Below, one piece after another: positions 63,583 to 64,000 of a DNA stretch of 64,000 nt; within the stretch, counting starts at the first letter, position 1; every line of letters starts with the position of its first letter. Where the stretch lies: positions 248,001-312,000 of the forward strand of contig NZ_FNZR01000004.1 in the NCBI RefSeq assembly GCF_900109365.1, read 5' to 3'. Made by a program: the position numbers and the translations under genes. Source of the stretch: Parapedobacter koreensis. GTDB lineage: Bacteria; Bacteroidota; Bacteroidia; Sphingobacteriales; Sphingobacteriaceae. The notes beneath the pieces are model-generated. The model did not search any database and was not told where the DNA came from. It worked only from the letters and a program-made list of their open reading frames with translations.

Positions 63583-64000
63583 TTGGACTTATTTGATAAA
63601 ATTGCGAAAAATCTTGGGCCAATCGGCCAGCACTATGAATGGTCACACGGTTATTTTTCCTTCCCTAAATTGGAGGGCGAAATTGCACCCCGTATGTTAT
63701 TCAACGGAAAGGAACATTTGGTTTGGAGCCTCAACAACTATTTAGGGTTGGCCAACCATCCTGAAGTCAGGGAAGTGGATGCCAAGGCTGCGGCAGACTT
63801 TGGTATGGCATATCCCATGGGTGCCCGAATGATGTCTGGAAATAGTGTGTATCATGAAGAGTTGGAGCAAGAGCTCGCCACGTTTGTAGGCAAGGAGGAC
63901 GCTTTTTTGCTCAATTACGGATACCAGGGGATGATATCAATTGTCGATGCATTGCTGGACCGTAATGATGTAGTGGTTTATGATGCAGAATCCCATGCCT
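63583..64000 (+). CDS. Class I/II aminotransferase of the KBL/8-amino-7-oxononanoate synthase type, 5' part
   Basis: The first 139 codons of a pyridoxal-phosphate enzyme of the alpha-oxoamine synthase group, cut off by the window end. The start LDLFDKIAKNLGPIGQHYEW is followed by WSLNNYLGLANHPEVREV, MAYPMGARMMSGNS and FLLNYGYQGMISIVDALLD, up to DAESHA at the end, where the His stacks on the cofactor. The start is TTG 63583: an in-frame stop lies four codons upstream, and no ATG is in frame before the conserved sequence. The product class (serine palmitoyltransferase-like, KBL or BioF) cannot be settled without the C-terminus. Confidence 0.88.
   Translation, partial: MDLFDKIAKNLGPIGQHYEWSHGYFSFPKLEGEIAPRMLFNGKEHLVWSLNNYLGLANHPEVREVDAKAAADFGMAYPMGARMMSGNSVYHEELEQELATFVGKEDAFLLNYGYQGMISIVDALLDRNDVVVYDAESHA

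Noticed and set aside
1-64000. CRISPR array or prophage
   Set aside because: No regularly spaced repeats with unique spacers and no run of phage structural genes occur; the 11-base array at 35174 has no spacers.

Overview
The window is a piece of a Bacteroidota chromosome, most likely from the family Sphingobacteriaceae (a Parapedobacter/Pedobacter-type genome; the genus is a guess). The evidence is a transfer-messenger RNA whose tag reads GENNYALAA, promoters of the TTTG-N19/20-TAnnTTTG type, SSC/AAC lipoboxes, a HmuY-type haem locus, a dcw cluster without murF, and a meso-diaminopimelate-type MurE. There is no rRNA, CRISPR array or complete insertion sequence.

Layout. 1-3139: the frameshifted end of an AraC regulator, an HxlR regulator divergent from an SDR oxidoreductase and an NTF2-like protein, then a lipoprotein aldose epimerase. 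3306-5066: an M23 peptidase with a His-to-Cys metal-site variant, a terminator, and a glyoxalase-fold gene with a large internal deletion. 5136-13548 (minus): a haem uptake locus read as TonB receptor, HmuY, an AT-rich lipoprotein of unknown role, then HmuTUV and a HemS-type haem-degrading protein. 13721-15648: cutC, a 60-residue basic protein behind tRNA-Cys, and a small outer-membrane barrel. 15731-19222 (minus): the str operon rpsL-rpsG-fusA-rpsJ, closed by a 42-base perfect palindrome. 19347-22059: an unknown lipoprotein, a Crp-family regulator, a membrane protein and a VOC protein. 22139-22806: a duplicated 65-base repeat, a hairpin and the tmRNA gene. 22846-25255 (minus): hisG-hisD behind a histidine leader peptide with its own promoter.

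25467-34114 (plus): GH31 alpha-glucosidase, glgB, glgA and glgC (glycogen metabolism), then mnmE. 34117-36261: an unknown protein, an intergenic stretch with phased 11-base repeats and an orphan promoter, and a transglutaminase-like protein. 36324-42871: tamB and tsaD start head to head three bases apart, followed by an aldo-keto reductase. 42876-47415 (minus): a lone lutB, aspS, an orphan LytTR response regulator and a small lipoprotein. 47601-63390 (plus): MraZ boxes and the dcw cluster mraZ-rsmH-ftsL-pbp-murE-mraY-murD-ftsW-murG-murC-ftsQ-ftsA-ftsZ, closed by a terminator. The window ends inside an aminotransferase with a TTG start.

Most of the window is core metabolism. The parts most worth a second look are the histidine leader upstream of hisG, the AT-rich lipoprotein inside the haem locus, the 11-base repeat array near 35.2 kb, the repeat pair beside tmRNA, and several degraded or deleted genes.
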